A stretch of 37,746 nt of DNA from Bacillota bacterium (lineage in GTDB: Bacteria > Bacillota > Clostridia > Oscillospirales > Oscillospiraceae). The DNA lies in assembly GCA_029098045.1 (NCBI GenBank), contig JAQXNO010000004.1, forward strand, positions 1-37,746. Direction: 5' to 3'. This document shows, in pieces, positions 1 through 7,332 of this stretch (positions are counted from its first letter, which is position 1; every line of letters starts with the position of its first letter). Position numbers and translations under genes: made by a program. The notes below the pieces were generated by a model. The model was not told the DNA's origin, searched no databases, and saw nothing but the letters and a program-made list of their open reading frames with translations.

Positions 1-10
1 ATCGGCAAGA

Positions 11-121
11 GCTGATGGCGAGAGATTTTGCGCCAAGCGAAAGTACGAAAAATGAGGGAATACTGTATGTATTTTCCATTTTTCGTACTGCACGATTGGT
101 GTAAAAGATCCGCCGTTCAGC
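11..121. repeat. long imperfect palindromic repeat (family A, copy 1)
   Basis: This gene-free stretch folds on itself over its whole length. Outer arms GCTGATGGCG (11-20) and CGCCGTTCAGC (111-121) pair with one bulge. Middle arms around 22-36 and 96-110 (TTTTGCGCCAA against TTGGTGTAAAA) pair with wobbles. Inner arms starting AGTACGAAAAATG (42-54) pair with CATTTTTCGTACT (77-89). The tip is TACTGTATGTAT. The same three-tier layout, with a TACTCTATGTAT tip, recurs at 29629-29736, so this is probably a dispersed REP/MITE-like element. It lies just beyond the 3' end of the minus-strand gene at 147-341 and could protect or terminate that transcript. Confidence 0.7.
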
Positions 122-146
122 CGCAGACGATTTATTCAGAGTTTCC

Positions 147-341
147 TTAGTCCTTATAATACAGCATACAATGACAGTAGCCGGAAAACTCCGGGTCGGC
201 GATCTGTTCACGGAACTCCTTGCAGATACACTTGTTCTCTTCCGTCCGTTCCAGCCGGCAGGGACAGTATCCGCCCGTACGCTTCAGCCCGTCACGAATC
301 ATCCGAACCATTTCCTTGTCTTCATTCAGCCTCACAGCCAT
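147..341 (-). CDS. small ferredoxin:thioredoxin reductase catalytic-chain-like protein
   Basis: A 64-residue protein with three Cys-x-Cys pairs: C26-P-C28, C38-I-C40 and C56-H-C58. The CPC and CHC pairs are hallmarks of the ferredoxin:thioredoxin reductase catalytic chain, which carries a 4Fe-4S cluster next to a redox-active disulfide and reduces thioredoxin-like partners with electrons from ferredoxin. It is much shorter than the classical chain (about 110 residues). The middle pair is CIC rather than CPC, and the spacings (9 and 15 residues between pairs) differ from the canonical 16 and 8. The cluster ligands therefore look present but the geometry is altered. It follows dut on the same strand after a 93-nt gap with no clear promoter, so it may be the last gene of the nrdG-dut unit. 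Family assignment is fairly secure; the partner is unknown. Confidence 0.8.
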   Translation of the reverse strand: MAVRLNEDKEMVRMIRDGLKRTGGYCPCRLERTEENKCICKEFREQIADPEFSGYCHCMLYYKD

Positions 342-434
342 AAATCAAACCGCTCTCCCCTCTTTAGTTGCATTCTTACGGATTCTTCACACGCAATAAC
401 GAATGGTGCCTGCACACGAGCTGTGCAAAAGCAA

Positions 435-872
435 TTACTTGCCCGTCGAGCCAAAGCCTCCCTGCCCTCTGTCAGTCTCTGACAGAGCATCACACACTTC
501 GTACACAGGTGTCAGTACGGGTGTGATGACCAGTTGGGCAATTCTTTCCCCGTGGGAAATCGTCTGAGCTTCGCTTCCGTGATTATGCAGTACAACTGTC
601 ACAGGCCCGCGGTAATCACTGTCGATGACGCCCACTTTGTTGGCAGGCGCAAGTCCCTTCTTACAGGCCATGCCGGAACGTGCATAGACAAGTCCGGCGC
701 AGCCCCTGGGGATTTCCATGGCAAGCCCTGTTGGAATCCATACAGTTGCACCCGGTTCGACGGTCAAAGGTGCGTCCAGGCAGGCATAAAGGTCGGCACA
801 CGCCGCCTCTTCGCTGCCATAGGTCGGCAGGATTGCCTGTTCATTCAGCTTTTTTACACGGATCGTACTCAT
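435..872 (-). CDS. dut: dUTP diphosphatase (trimeric dUTPase)
   Basis: Hydrolyses dUTP to dUMP and diphosphate, keeping uracil out of DNA and feeding dTMP synthesis. All five motifs of trimeric dUTPases are visible in order: ACADLYA, ARSGMACKKG, GVIDSDYRGPV with the catalytic Asp, GERIAQLVI, and the C-terminal glycine-rich RGQGGFGSTGK that closes over the nucleotide. The start at 872 (145 aa) is chosen over an in-frame ATG at 911. Its ATG overlaps the nrdG stop as ATGA, and a GGAAAGGGA-type ribosome site lies just upstream inside nrdG. The overlap implies translational coupling, which makes sense because both products act on deoxynucleotide pools. Confidence 0.95.
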   Translation of the reverse strand: MSTIRVKKLNEQAILPTYGSEEAACADLYACLDAPLTVEPGATVWIPTGLAMEIPRGCAGLVYARSGMACKKGLAPANKVGVIDSDYRGPVTVVLHNHGSEAQTISHGERIAQLVITPVLTPVYEVCDALSETDRGQGGFGSTGK

Positions 873-1420
873 TTTCTCAATCCCTTTCCTTCTGTCTGCC
901 AATCCTGCCACAGAACCGTTTCGCCCCTGCGCAGAGATTCCGGTACATCGATCAGCCTCTGATTCCTGCTGCCGCGAAAACGAAGCGAAAGATCCTTTTG
1001 CGCCTGAATAAACGGACCGTCCACCAGAACATCCAGATAGCTCAAATATTCCTTCGTTATTTCCATGGGGCCTAACCGGCCGGCAAGAATATCCCGTTCA
1101 AATAGATAGCCGGAGAATGCCCAGATACTCTTTTGGGGATACGCCTGTCTGACGCGTCGAAGCAGCTTTACGATATCGGGCTGATTCTGGGGTTCAAAGG
1201 GTTCTCCTCCCAGAAGCGTCAGCCCCTTGATGTAATCAGGCTTTAACATATCCAGGATCATCTCAATGGTTTGCTCCGTAAAAGGCTCACCGTATTCAAA
1301 ATTCCAGGCAACCTCATTGAAGCAGCCGGGGCAGCGGTGCGTACAGCCGGAAACAAACAGGCTGACACGCACACCGGGACCGTTTGCAATGTCGCAATTC
1401 TTGATTGTCGCGTAATTCAT
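869..1420 (-). CDS. nrdG: anaerobic ribonucleoside-triphosphate reductase activating protein
   Basis: A radical-SAM activase that installs the glycyl radical on the anaerobic ribonucleotide reductase NrdD, allowing deoxynucleotide synthesis without oxygen. The cluster motif C26-x3-C30-x2-C33 sits in SGCTHRCPGC, followed by the SAM-binding LLGGEP segment. At 183 residues it is the usual length for the family. nrdD itself is not in the window, so the partner must be elsewhere. A TTGATA-17-TATAAT promoter lies 30 nt upstream, and dut overlaps the 3' end. The C-terminal tail (QTEGKGLRK) is polar and poorly conserved. Confidence 0.93.
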   Translation of the reverse strand: MNYATIKNCDIANGPGVRVSLFVSGCTHRCPGCFNEVAWNFEYGEPFTEQTIEMILDMLKPDYIKGLTLLGGEPFEPQNQPDIVKLLRRVRQAYPQKSIWAFSGYLFERDILAGRLGPMEITKEYLSYLDVLVDGPFIQAQKDLSLRFRGSRNQRLIDVPESLRRGETVLWQDWQTEGKGLRK

Positions 1421-1449
1421 TTTTTATCTCCATGTCAAATGTTTTCATT

Positions 1450-1478
1450 ATTATAGCACAGCACGACAGATATATCAA
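1450..1478 (-). promoter_or_regulatory. sigma-A promoter for nrdG-dut
   Basis: On the minus strand TTGATA (1478-1473) is followed by a 17-nt spacer and a consensus TATAAT (1455-1450), 30 nt before the nrdG ATG. It is divergent from the protease promoter at 1525-1553; the two -35 boxes are 46 nt apart. Confidence 0.75.
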
Positions 1479-1524
1479 TGCTAAAGAATTTACAAATCTG
1501 TCACAGAAGCAAACCCTTGAACCC

Positions 1525-1553
1525 TTGTCAAGAACGAATAAACAGATTATAAT
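1525..1553 (+). promoter_or_regulatory. sigma-A promoter for the YugP-type protease
   Basis: TTGTCA (1525-1530), a 17-nt spacer and TATAAT (1548-1553), 63 nt before the ATG at 1617. A good AAAGGAG ribosome site is at 1604-1610. Confidence 0.75.
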
Positions 1554-1616
1554 GTTAGAAACTAAGCTGCAATGTAACAATACAATATCATTCCATAACA
1601 TCGAAAGGAGTTTATC

Positions 1617-2339
1617 ATGCCTTATTACTACGGATACGGTTTTGACTGGACCTATCTTGTCATCGTACTGCCCTGCATTATTCTCTCTTTGTGGGCCAGT
1701 TCCTCTGTCAACTCCACTTTCAAAAAATATTCCAAAGTTCACTCCAGCCGCCGCATTACCGGCGCAGAGGCCGCCCAACGGGTTCTGAGTGCCAATGGTG
1801 TCAGAAACGTGAGAATTGAGCGGGTCAGCGGCAATCTGACAGATCATTACGATCCGAAATCCAATGTGATCCGTCTGTCGGACGATGTCTACGCCAGTAC
1901 CTCTGTCGCTGCCATCGGTGTTGCCTGCCATGAGGCCGGTCACGCCGTGCAGTACGCTGAGCACTATGGTCCAATCAAGCTGCGTGCAGCCATTATCCCC
2001 ATCACAAATCTGGGTTCCAAGCTGGCAATGCCGCTGATTCTGATTGGCATTCTGCTAAGCTACCTTGGTAATTTCTCCTATGCCATTGTTTACCTTGGCA
2101 TTGCCTGTTTCGGCCTGTCGCTGGTCTTCCAGCTGGTGACGCTTCCCGTGGAGTTCAATGCCAGCCGCCGCGCTATGGGTGCCATTGAAGCCGGCAATAT
2201 TCTATCCGAAGAAGAGCGCCGCGGCGCCGGTAGGACGCTGCGAGCCGCCGCTATGACCTATGTCGCTGCAACAGCCGTTTCGCTGGCACAGCTTCTGCGG
2301 CTGATTGTCCTCTTTGGCGGCAGACGCAGAAACGACTGA
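1617..2339 (+). CDS. YugP-type membrane zinc metallopeptidase
   Basis: A 240-residue integral membrane protein of the neutral zinc metallopeptidase family typified by Bacillus YugP. The zinc-binding H105-E-A-G-H109 motif is intact and E179 in the LPVEFNAS segment is the likely third ligand. Hydrophobic segments lie near residues 11-30, 137-150, 154-175 and 215-233, putting the catalytic domain between membrane helices. The tail GGRRRND is strongly basic. It has its own promoter and terminator, so it is monocistronic. Substrates of this family are poorly defined; a membrane-protein quality-control role is an inference only. Confidence 0.9.
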   Translation: MPYYYGYGFDWTYLVIVLPCIILSLWASSSVNSTFKKYSKVHSSRRITGAEAAQRVLSANGVRNVRIERVSGNLTDHYDPKSNVIRLSDDVYASTSVAAIGVACHEAGHAVQYAEHYGPIKLRAAIIPITNLGSKLAMPLILIGILLSYLGNFSYAIVYLGIACFGLSLVFQLVTLPVEFNASRRAMGAIEAGNILSEEERRGAGRTLRAAAMTYVAATAVSLAQLLRLIVLFGGRRRND

Positions 2340-2362
2340 TTTTTCCATTCGCTTCATATTTC

Positions 2363-2394
2363 ACCGCTCCGGTATTGACAACCGGGGCGGTTTT
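2363..2394 (+). terminator. intrinsic terminator of the YugP-type gene
   Basis: ACCGCTCCGGT (2363-2373) pairs with ACCGGGGCGGT (2381-2391) through one G-U pair. The loop is ATTGACA and a TTTT run follows. The loop contains the -35 hexamer of the next promoter. Confidence 0.7.
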
Positions 2395-2403
2395 CGCTAT
2401 AAT
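2375..2403 (+). promoter_or_regulatory. perfect consensus sigma-A promoter nested in a terminator
   Basis: TTGACA (2375-2380), exactly 17 nt, then TATAAT (2398-2403): consensus at all twelve positions. The -35 box is the loop of the preceding terminator hairpin and the spacer is its 3' arm. It should drive the abrB, lyase and exporter genes. A GAGG ribosome site at 2439-2442 precedes the first ATG. Confidence 0.8.
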
Positions 2404-2452
2404 TTCCCAGGTGCGAAAAGTATGAAAAATGTGATTTTGAGGAAGTGATGAA

Positions 2453-2689
2453 ATGCCGTCAGGCAAGCACATTCTGGGCAAAGGCAAACAGCGTGTGTTC
2501 GGCACCGCAAGGGTGGGCGATCGTGGTCAGATTGTGATCCCCAAGGAAGCCCGGGATTTTTTCGGCATTGCACCCGGTGATACCCTGCTGATTCTCGGTA
2601 AATCAGAGACCGGTCTGATTGTAACCAAGCCGGAAACACTGGATGATCTGGCAAATAAGATTTTTCATTCCGTAGAAAATGAGGATTGA
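2453..2689 (+). CDS. AbrB/SpoVT-family transition-state regulator
   Basis: A 78-residue DNA-binding protein with one AbrB-type swapped-hairpin domain at about residues 17-62. The diagnostic segment is ARVGDRGQIVIPKEARDFFGIAPGD. A C-terminal helical tail (about residues 60-78) may aid oligomerisation. Such proteins bind DNA as dimers or tetramers and are often autoregulatory; some are antitoxins, but no toxin-like gene follows. The last codons overlap a possible upstream start of the PLP enzyme, so the two are co-transcribed. It may control the downstream enzyme and exporter or its own promoter; this is inferred from position only. Confidence 0.88.
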   Translation: MPSGKHILGKGKQRVFGTARVGDRGQIVIPKEARDFFGIAPGDTLLILGKSETGLIVTKPETLDDLANKIFHSVENED

Positions 2690-2693
2690 TAGA

Positions 2694-3977
2694 ATGAAGG
2701 AATTGACTGCAATTTATGAAAGCATGGGCATCAGCCCCGCGGTTTTCCAGTATGGTGAAACGGTCATCGCCCGGCTGAAGGAACGCTTTGAGGCAATTGA
2801 CAAGGTAGCCGAATATAATCAGGCCAAGGTTCTGTCTGCATTTCGGAAAAACCGGGTCAGCGCCACCTGCTTTGCCGCATCTTCCGGCTATGGCTACAAT
2901 GACGAAGGACGCGACAAGCTGGAACAGGTGTATGCGGATGTATTTCACACGGAAGCCGCTCTGGTTCGTCCCCACATCACCTGTGGCACCCACGCACTGA
3001 CCATTGCCCTCAGTGCCAATCTGCTGCCCGGAGATGAGCTGCTCAGCCCCGTAGGTATGCCCTACGACACGTTGCAGGAAGTAATTGGCATCCGTCCCTC
3101 ACCCTGCAGCCTTGCCGAGTACGGCGTCAGCTACAGACAGGTGGATCTACTGAGCGACGGCAGTTTCGACTACGAAAACATCCGAAAAGCGATCAACTCC
3201 AAAACAAAGCTGATCACCATTCAGCGATCCAAGGGCTATGCAACACGTCCTACCTTCTCCGTGAGTCAAATCGGTGCGCTGATTGCATTCTGTAAATCCA
3301 TCAAGCCGGATGTTCTGGTGATGGTTGATAACTGCTACGGTGAATTCGTAGAGACGATAGAGCCTTCCGATGTGGGTGCGGATATGATTGTCGGAAGTCT
3401 GATCAAAAACCCCGGCGGTGGCCTTGCCTCCAGCGGCGGCTATATTGCGGGAACGAAGGCCTGCATTGATCGCTGTGCCTACCGTCTGTCCGCTCCCGGA
3501 CTTGGACAGGAGGTTGGTGCCAATTTCGGTCTGATGACCCAGCTGTACCAGGGCTTCTTCCTGTCGCCCAATGTGACTGCCAGCGCAGAAAAGGGTGCCA
3601 TCTTTGCGGCAAACCTGTATGAGCCCCTTGGCTTCCGCTGTGTACCCAATGCGACGGAAAGCCGTCACGACATCATACAGGCCGTTGAGCTTGGCAGTGA
3701 GGAAGGCATGATCGCCTTCTGCAAGGGCATTCAGGCTGCTGCGCCCGTTGACAGCTTTGCCACCCCCATCCCCGGCGATATGCCCGGCTATGAAAGTCAG
3801 GTCATTATGGCTGCCGGTGCCTTCATCCAGGGCAGCACCATGGAGCTGTCCGCTGACGGCCCCATTCGTGAGCCCTATGCTGTCTACTTCCAGGGTGGTC
3901 TGACCTGGCACCATGCCAAACTCGGCATTCTGAACAGTCTGCAAAAAATGGTCGATGCCGGTCTTGTAAATCTGTAA
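2694..3977 (+). CDS. methionine gamma-lyase-family PLP enzyme (aluminium resistance protein family)
   Basis: A 427-residue fold-type I pyridoxal-phosphate protein of the Met_gamma_lyase/aluminium-resistance family (Bacillus YnbB type). K238 in GSLIKNPGGG is the probable Schiff-base lysine, DNCYGEF supplies the ring-binding Asp, and RPHITCGTHA plus the N-terminal SSGYGYND segment are typical. Related enzymes cleave sulfur amino acids by elimination, but the substrate of this subgroup is not well established. ATG 2694 is chosen because GAGG at 2681-2684 is well placed; an in-frame ATG at 2679 overlaps abrB and has no ribosome site. The exporter gene follows after 24 nt, suggesting that product efflux and the enzyme are linked. 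Confidence 0.85.
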   Translation: MKELTAIYESMGISPAVFQYGETVIARLKERFEAIDKVAEYNQAKVLSAFRKNRVSATCFAASSGYGYNDEGRDKLEQVYADVFHTEAALVRPHITCGTHALTIALSANLLPGDELLSPVGMPYDTLQEVIGIRPSPCSLAEYGVSYRQVDLLSDGSFDYENIRKAINSKTKLITIQRSKGYATRPTFSVSQIGALIAFCKSIKPDVLVMVDNCYGEFVETIEPSDVGADMIVGSLIKNPGGGLASSGGYIAGTKACIDRCAYRLSAPGLGQEVGANFGLMTQLYQGFFLSPNVTASAEKGAIFAANLYEPLGFRCVPNATESRHDIIQAVELGSEEGMIAFCKGIQAAAPVDSFATPIPGDMPGYESQVIMAAGAFIQGSTMELSADGPIREPYAVYFQGGLTWHHAKLGILNSLQKMVDAGLVNL

Positions 3978-4001
3978 AAATTATATTGAGAGGTATTTTC
4001 T

Positions 4002-4910
4002 ATGTCCTGGTTCTGGTTTGCTATTGTTACACTGCTCTGCTGGTCCGGTTCGGATTTCTTTTCGAAAATCGGCTGCCGTGACGCAAAGGATAAGTACAGT
4101 CAGTTCAAAATGGTTATCGCCGTGGGTCTTGTGATGGGTCTTCATGCTGCGTACGAGATCTTTGTGGGCGGTGTTGAGATCAGCTTTGCTGTGATTTGGA
4201 CGTATCTGCCCGTATCCATGCTCTATATTCTCTCCATGACCCTCGGCTATGTGGGTCTGCGCTACATAGAGCTTAGCATCTCCTCCCCCATTTGCAACGC
4301 CTCCGGCGCGTTGGTTGCTGTCATTGCAATCGTCACAGGCACCGCGGAACCCATGGAATTTCCCCAGTATCTGGCCATCGCTCTGGCCTGTGCCGGTGTC
4401 ATCGGTCTGGGCTTTGTGGAAGCCAATGAGGACGAACAGCTTCGTGCGGCACGTCAGGAAGCCTCCAACTACAAATATGCCAAAAGCTGGCTTGCTCTGG
4501 CACTGCCCATCGCCTATTGTCTGCTGGATGCTGCCGGTACCTTTGCTGACGACCTGGTTCTGGAAACTCTGAACGAGGATTCCGCCAATGTGGCATATGA
4601 GCTGACCTTCCTGGCTGCCGGTATTTTCTGCTTCGTCTATACCGTGATCATCAAGAAGCAGAAGCTGATTCCCAGAGCGGAAGGTCCCAAGTATGTGGGT
4701 GCCGTCTTTGAAACCGTCGGTCAGTTTACCTACATCATGGCGCTTGCCAGCGGTGAAGCCGCGCTTGCCGCACCGATCATTTCTTCTTACTGCATGGCAT
4801 CTGTCTTGTGGAGCCGTCTGTTCCTGAAAGAAAAGCTCAGCTGGAAGCACTATGTCTGTATTGCTGTCACCTTTGCAGGCATTCTGATCATGGGTATCTA
4901 TGATATGTAA
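4002..4910 (+). CDS. DMT-superfamily (EamA-like) transporter
   Basis: A 302-residue multi-pass membrane protein with about ten hydrophobic segments in two similar halves, as in drug/metabolite exporters. The C-terminal half has the typical pattern of a penultimate helix (GEAALAAPIISSYCMASVLW) followed by a basic-aromatic loop (KEKLSWKH) and a last helix. A charged cytoplasmic linker of about 30 residues (EANEDEQLRAARQEASN) separates the halves. A GAGAGG ribosome site at 3988-3993 lies 8 nt before the ATG. As last gene of the abrB-lyase unit it may export an amino acid or thiol compound; the substrate cannot be read from sequence. Confidence 0.87.
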   Translation: MSWFWFAIVTLLCWSGSDFFSKIGCRDAKDKYSQFKMVIAVGLVMGLHAAYEIFVGGVEISFAVIWTYLPVSMLYILSMTLGYVGLRYIELSISSPICNASGALVAVIAIVTGTAEPMEFPQYLAIALACAGVIGLGFVEANEDEQLRAARQEASNYKYAKSWLALALPIAYCLLDAAGTFADDLVLETLNEDSANVAYELTFLAAGIFCFVYTVIIKKQKLIPRAEGPKYVGAVFETVGQFTYIMALASGEAALAAPIISSYCMASVLWSRLFLKEKLSWKHYVCIAVTFAGILIMGIYDM

Positions 4911-4953
4911 TAGTCAAGACTACCGGGAAAGCAGGTGGCTTGCATAGACCTTT

Positions 4954-5001
4954 AAGCGGGGCTGTTTCTCACAGCCCCGCTTCGATCATTTTTTCTTTTT
5001 C
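4954..5001 (+). terminator. intrinsic terminator of the abrB-lyase-exporter unit
   Basis: A perfect 12-bp stem, AAGCGGGGCTGT (4954-4965) with ACAGCCCCGCTT (4971-4982), a 5-nt loop, then CGATCA and a T-rich run to 5001. Its 3' arm overlaps the final codons of the converging GIY-YIG gene. Confidence 0.75.
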
Positions 5002-5223
5002 TTCCCTGTTCAGCGCTTTGACCTGAATTTCGCGGCGCAGAGCTTCCGAATGATCTTTACAGGTTTCCTGATAAACCAGTTCCACAGGCCTTCTGCTGCG
5101 GGTATATTTGGCACCCTTGCCGCAATTGTGCGCTGTCAGGCGCTTCTGAACATCCGTCGTAATGCCTGTATACAGACTGCCATCCCTGCAGCGCAGGATG
5201 TATAGTTTCCAGTTGTTTTCCAT
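4969..5223 (-). CDS. GIY-YIG domain protein (UPF0213/YhbQ-like)
   Basis: An 84-residue single-domain GIY-YIG protein. The nuclease core is visible as [19 protein letters not shown] (GIY and YIG replaced by LYI and YTG) with the following R of QKRL, and [15 protein letters not shown]. Members of this small family resemble the UvrC endonuclease domain and are presumed DNA nucleases or structure-binding proteins. ATG 5223 is chosen because GGAG lies 6-9 nt upstream. The longer in-frame ATG at 5280 would read through a terminator hairpin and has no ribosome site. The stop codon lies in the loop of the hairpin that terminates the opposite transcript. Confidence 0.85.
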   Translation of the reverse strand: MENNWKLYILRCRDGSLYTGITTDVQKRLTAHNCGKGAKYTRSRRPVELVYQETCKDHSEALRREIQVKALNREEKEKMIEAGL

Positions 5224-5234
5224 ACACACTCCAC

Positions 5235-5267
5235 AAAATGGGGTCGGATTATTTCCGACCCCATTTT
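5235..5267 (-). terminator. intrinsic terminator whose loop contains a stop codon
   Basis: A perfect 14-bp inverted repeat (5235-5248 with 5254-5267) and a 5-nt loop; on the minus strand the stem ends in TTTT. Its first arm encodes the last residues (KWGRK) of the membrane protein and the TAA stop is in the loop. Confidence 0.7.
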
Positions 5268-5758
5268 TCAATTGTAGCAAGACGTCCCAGAATTTTATCC
5301 AGCATGAAGAAGATGATGTTTCCCATCACGAGCATCAATGCTGTCAGGATCATGCCAAGTTCACTGAATTCCTTTGCAATCTCATCAAAGCCCAGCAGAT
5401 TGATCAGCACATAATACATCAGCAAAATGACAGCGTTAAAGAACAGATACTTCACGGCTGTGCCAAGCTTCATCCTGTCAAGTCCGGGTTTGAGCATCGG
5501 ATAGTATCCCAGACACACGAAAAACGCGGCGGCTTCCTTATCCGGCGCCAGCAGGACACTGAGAATCGCCACAGCGCCGTACCATGCCCAACCAATGCGG
5601 CAGCCGCAAAAACGTAAGACCAGCTGCAGAATCATCATGGTCAGCAAGGGACAGACAAACGTAGCCACGGGAACCAATCCGACAAGATTCATGATCACCA
5701 GTGCCAGTGCTGCCATCACACCGCCAAAAGCAATCTTTGCGGCCTCCCCTTTTTTCAT
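5249..5758 (-). CDS. conserved multi-pass membrane protein of unknown function
   Basis: A 169-residue protein with about five hydrophobic segments (near residues 8-28, 30-50, 55-75, 103-123 and 135-157). The layout ([21 protein letters not shown] start, then a [10 protein letters not shown] helix) resembles small energy-coupling-factor S components and related clostridial membrane proteins, but no vitamin-binding signature is recognisable. Its ATG overlaps the pncB stop as ATGA, so it is translationally coupled to NAD salvage. A role in precursor uptake (for example niacin) is possible but rests on position alone. The gene ends inside its own terminator hairpin. Confidence 0.75.
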   Translation of the reverse strand: MKKGEAAKIAFGGVMAALALVIMNLVGLVPVATFVCPLLTMMILQLVLRFCGCRIGWAWYGAVAILSVLLAPDKEAAAFFVCLGYYPMLKPGLDRMKLGTAVKYLFFNAVILLMYYVLINLLGFDEIAKEFSELGMILTALMLVMGNIIFFMLDKILGRLATIEKWGRK

Positions 5759-7209
5759 TTAATGTTATTATCCTTCAGAAGGCCGTATTTCACATCCCAC
5801 AGCTTCTGGCTCAGATCCACATAGTAGGTGTGCGGGTTGTCAAAACGCTTGACTTCGTCCCACAATTTGTCCACCTGCTCCATGCAGTACGTGCGGATTT
5901 CCTCTAAAGACGGGCAATTGTAGACCAGTTCACCGTTTTTGAAAATGGGAACCTGCAGCTCCTTGGCTTCGAAATTGTACACATTCTTCCGCTTCCAGGT
6001 TGCATCGGGATCGAAGATCTCCATATCACCGCTGTCATCAACGATCTCATCGTACACACACAGGTAGTCCGCAATGGCCTTGCCTGTGTCCCGGCCAAAG
6101 AAACGATACAGCTTCTTGTAATGGGGCGTTGTAATCTTGCCCACATTTTCGGAGATCTTGATCTTGGGAATAACCGTACCATCTTCCTTTTCCACCGCAA
6201 CCAGCTTGTACACACCGCCAAAAACAGGCTCACTCTTGGCGGTAATCAAGCGCTCTCCGACACCGAACAGGTCGATTTGAGCGCCCTGACGGAGAATATC
6301 CTGAATAATATACTCATCCAGAGAGTTGGAAACACTGATTTTGCACTCCGTCCAGCCGGCATCATCCAGCATCTTCCGGGCTTTGCGGCTCAGATAAGTC
6401 ATATCACCGGAATCCAGGCGGATGCCGCATTTGGTGATCCCCCTGGGCTTGAGCACCTCATTAAAAACGCGGATGGCATTGGGAACGCCGGATTTGAGGG
6501 TGTTATAGGTATCCACCAGCAGGATGCAGTTTTGCGGATAAAGCTCTGCGTAGGTTTTGAAGGCTTCATACTCCGAATCGTGCATCTGAACCCATGCGTG
6601 CGCCATAGTGCCGCCGGCTTTGACGCCAAAGAGCTGATCGGAAATGGTACAGGCAGTACCATGGCAGCCGCCGATATAAGCGGCACGGGCACCCAGGATG
6701 GCTGCGTCCGCGCCCTGCGCACGGCGGGAACCAAATTCCAGAACCGTTCTTCCCTCGGCCGCACGAACCACACGGTTTGCCTTTGTAGCAATCAGGCTCT
6801 GGTGGTTGATGGACAGCAGCAGGAATGTTTCAATCAGCTGTGCCTCAATGGCAGGGGCACGCACCGTTATTATGGGCTCACGGGGGAAGATGGGCGTGCC
6901 CTCGGGAACTGCCCAGATATCACCTGTGAATTTGAAATCCTTCAAATAGTCCAGAAATTCTTCGCTGAAAATGTTTCTTTCCCGCAGATATTCGATGTCA
7001 TCGGGTTCAAAACGCAGTTCCTGAATATAATCAATGATCTGCTCCAAACCTGCTGCAATGGCAAAGCCACCCCCATCAGGACACTGGCGGTAAAAAACGT
7101 CAAAATAGGTGATCCGATCCTTGTATCCTTCCGTGAAATAGCCATTGGCCATGGTCAGCTCATAAAAATCACAGAGCATCGTCAGATTGATCTTATCGTA
7201 TACTTTCAT
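5755..7209 (-). CDS. pncB: nicotinate phosphoribosyltransferase
   Basis: Converts nicotinate and PRPP to nicotinate mononucleotide, the first step of niacin salvage to NAD; ATP hydrolysis through a phosphorylated histidine drives it. Visible family segments are the N-terminal TMLCDFYELTMANGYF, the FGSRRAQG PRPP-binding region, and GGTMAHAWVQMHDSEYEAF, where the histidine just after TMA is the conserved phosphorylation site. LDSGDM and DLFGVGERL follow. At 484 residues it has the normal Firmicute length. The ribosome site GGGAGG lies upstream and a TTGCTA-17-TATAAT promoter at 7270-7242. It overlaps the membrane protein downstream by 4 nt. Confidence 0.95.
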   Translation of the reverse strand: MKVYDKINLTMLCDFYELTMANGYFTEGYKDRITYFDVFYRQCPDGGGFAIAAGLEQIIDYIQELRFEPDDIEYLRERNIFSEEFLDYLKDFKFTGDIWAVPEGTPIFPREPIITVRAPAIEAQLIETFLLLSINHQSLIATKANRVVRAAEGRTVLEFGSRRAQGADAAILGARAAYIGGCHGTACTISDQLFGVKAGGTMAHAWVQMHDSEYEAFKTYAELYPQNCILLVDTYNTLKSGVPNAIRVFNEVLKPRGITKCGIRLDSGDMTYLSRKARKMLDDAGWTECKISVSNSLDEYIIQDILRQGAQIDLFGVGERLITAKSEPVFGGVYKLVAVEKEDGTVIPKIKISENVGKITTPHYKKLYRFFGRDTGKAIADYLCVYDEIVDDSGDMEIFDPDATWKRKNVYNFEAKELQVPIFKNGELVYNCPSLEEIRTYCMEQVDKLWDEVKRFDNPHTYYVDLSQKLWDVKYGLLKDNNIK

Positions 7210-7241
7210 AGAGCGTGCCTCCCGTCTGTTTTTCCTGATAT

Positions 7242-7270
7242 ATTATACTTGCGCAGTTCAAAAATAGCAA
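7242..7270 (-). promoter_or_regulatory. sigma-A promoter for pncB
   Basis: Minus-strand TTGCTA (7270-7265), 17 nt, TATAAT (7247-7242). It is back to back with the thioesterase promoter; the two -35 boxes are only 10 nt apart. Confidence 0.7.
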
Positions 7271-7280
7271 TCCTTTTTTG

Positions 7281-7309
7281 TTGACACCGCCCGTCTTTTC
7301 CGTTATATT
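7281..7309 (+). promoter_or_regulatory. sigma-A promoter for the thioesterase
   Basis: TTGACA (7281-7286), 17 nt, TATATT (7304-7309), with the ATG at 7333. The predicted 5' UTR is very short (about 17 nt). Confidence 0.75.
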
Positions 7310-7332
7310 GACATGGAAAGGATGTGCTTGTC

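Noticed and set aside
1314-1964. 216-codon minus-strand frame
   Set aside because: It crosses the nrdG promoter and is antisense to the protease gene; the composition is typical of a shadow frame.
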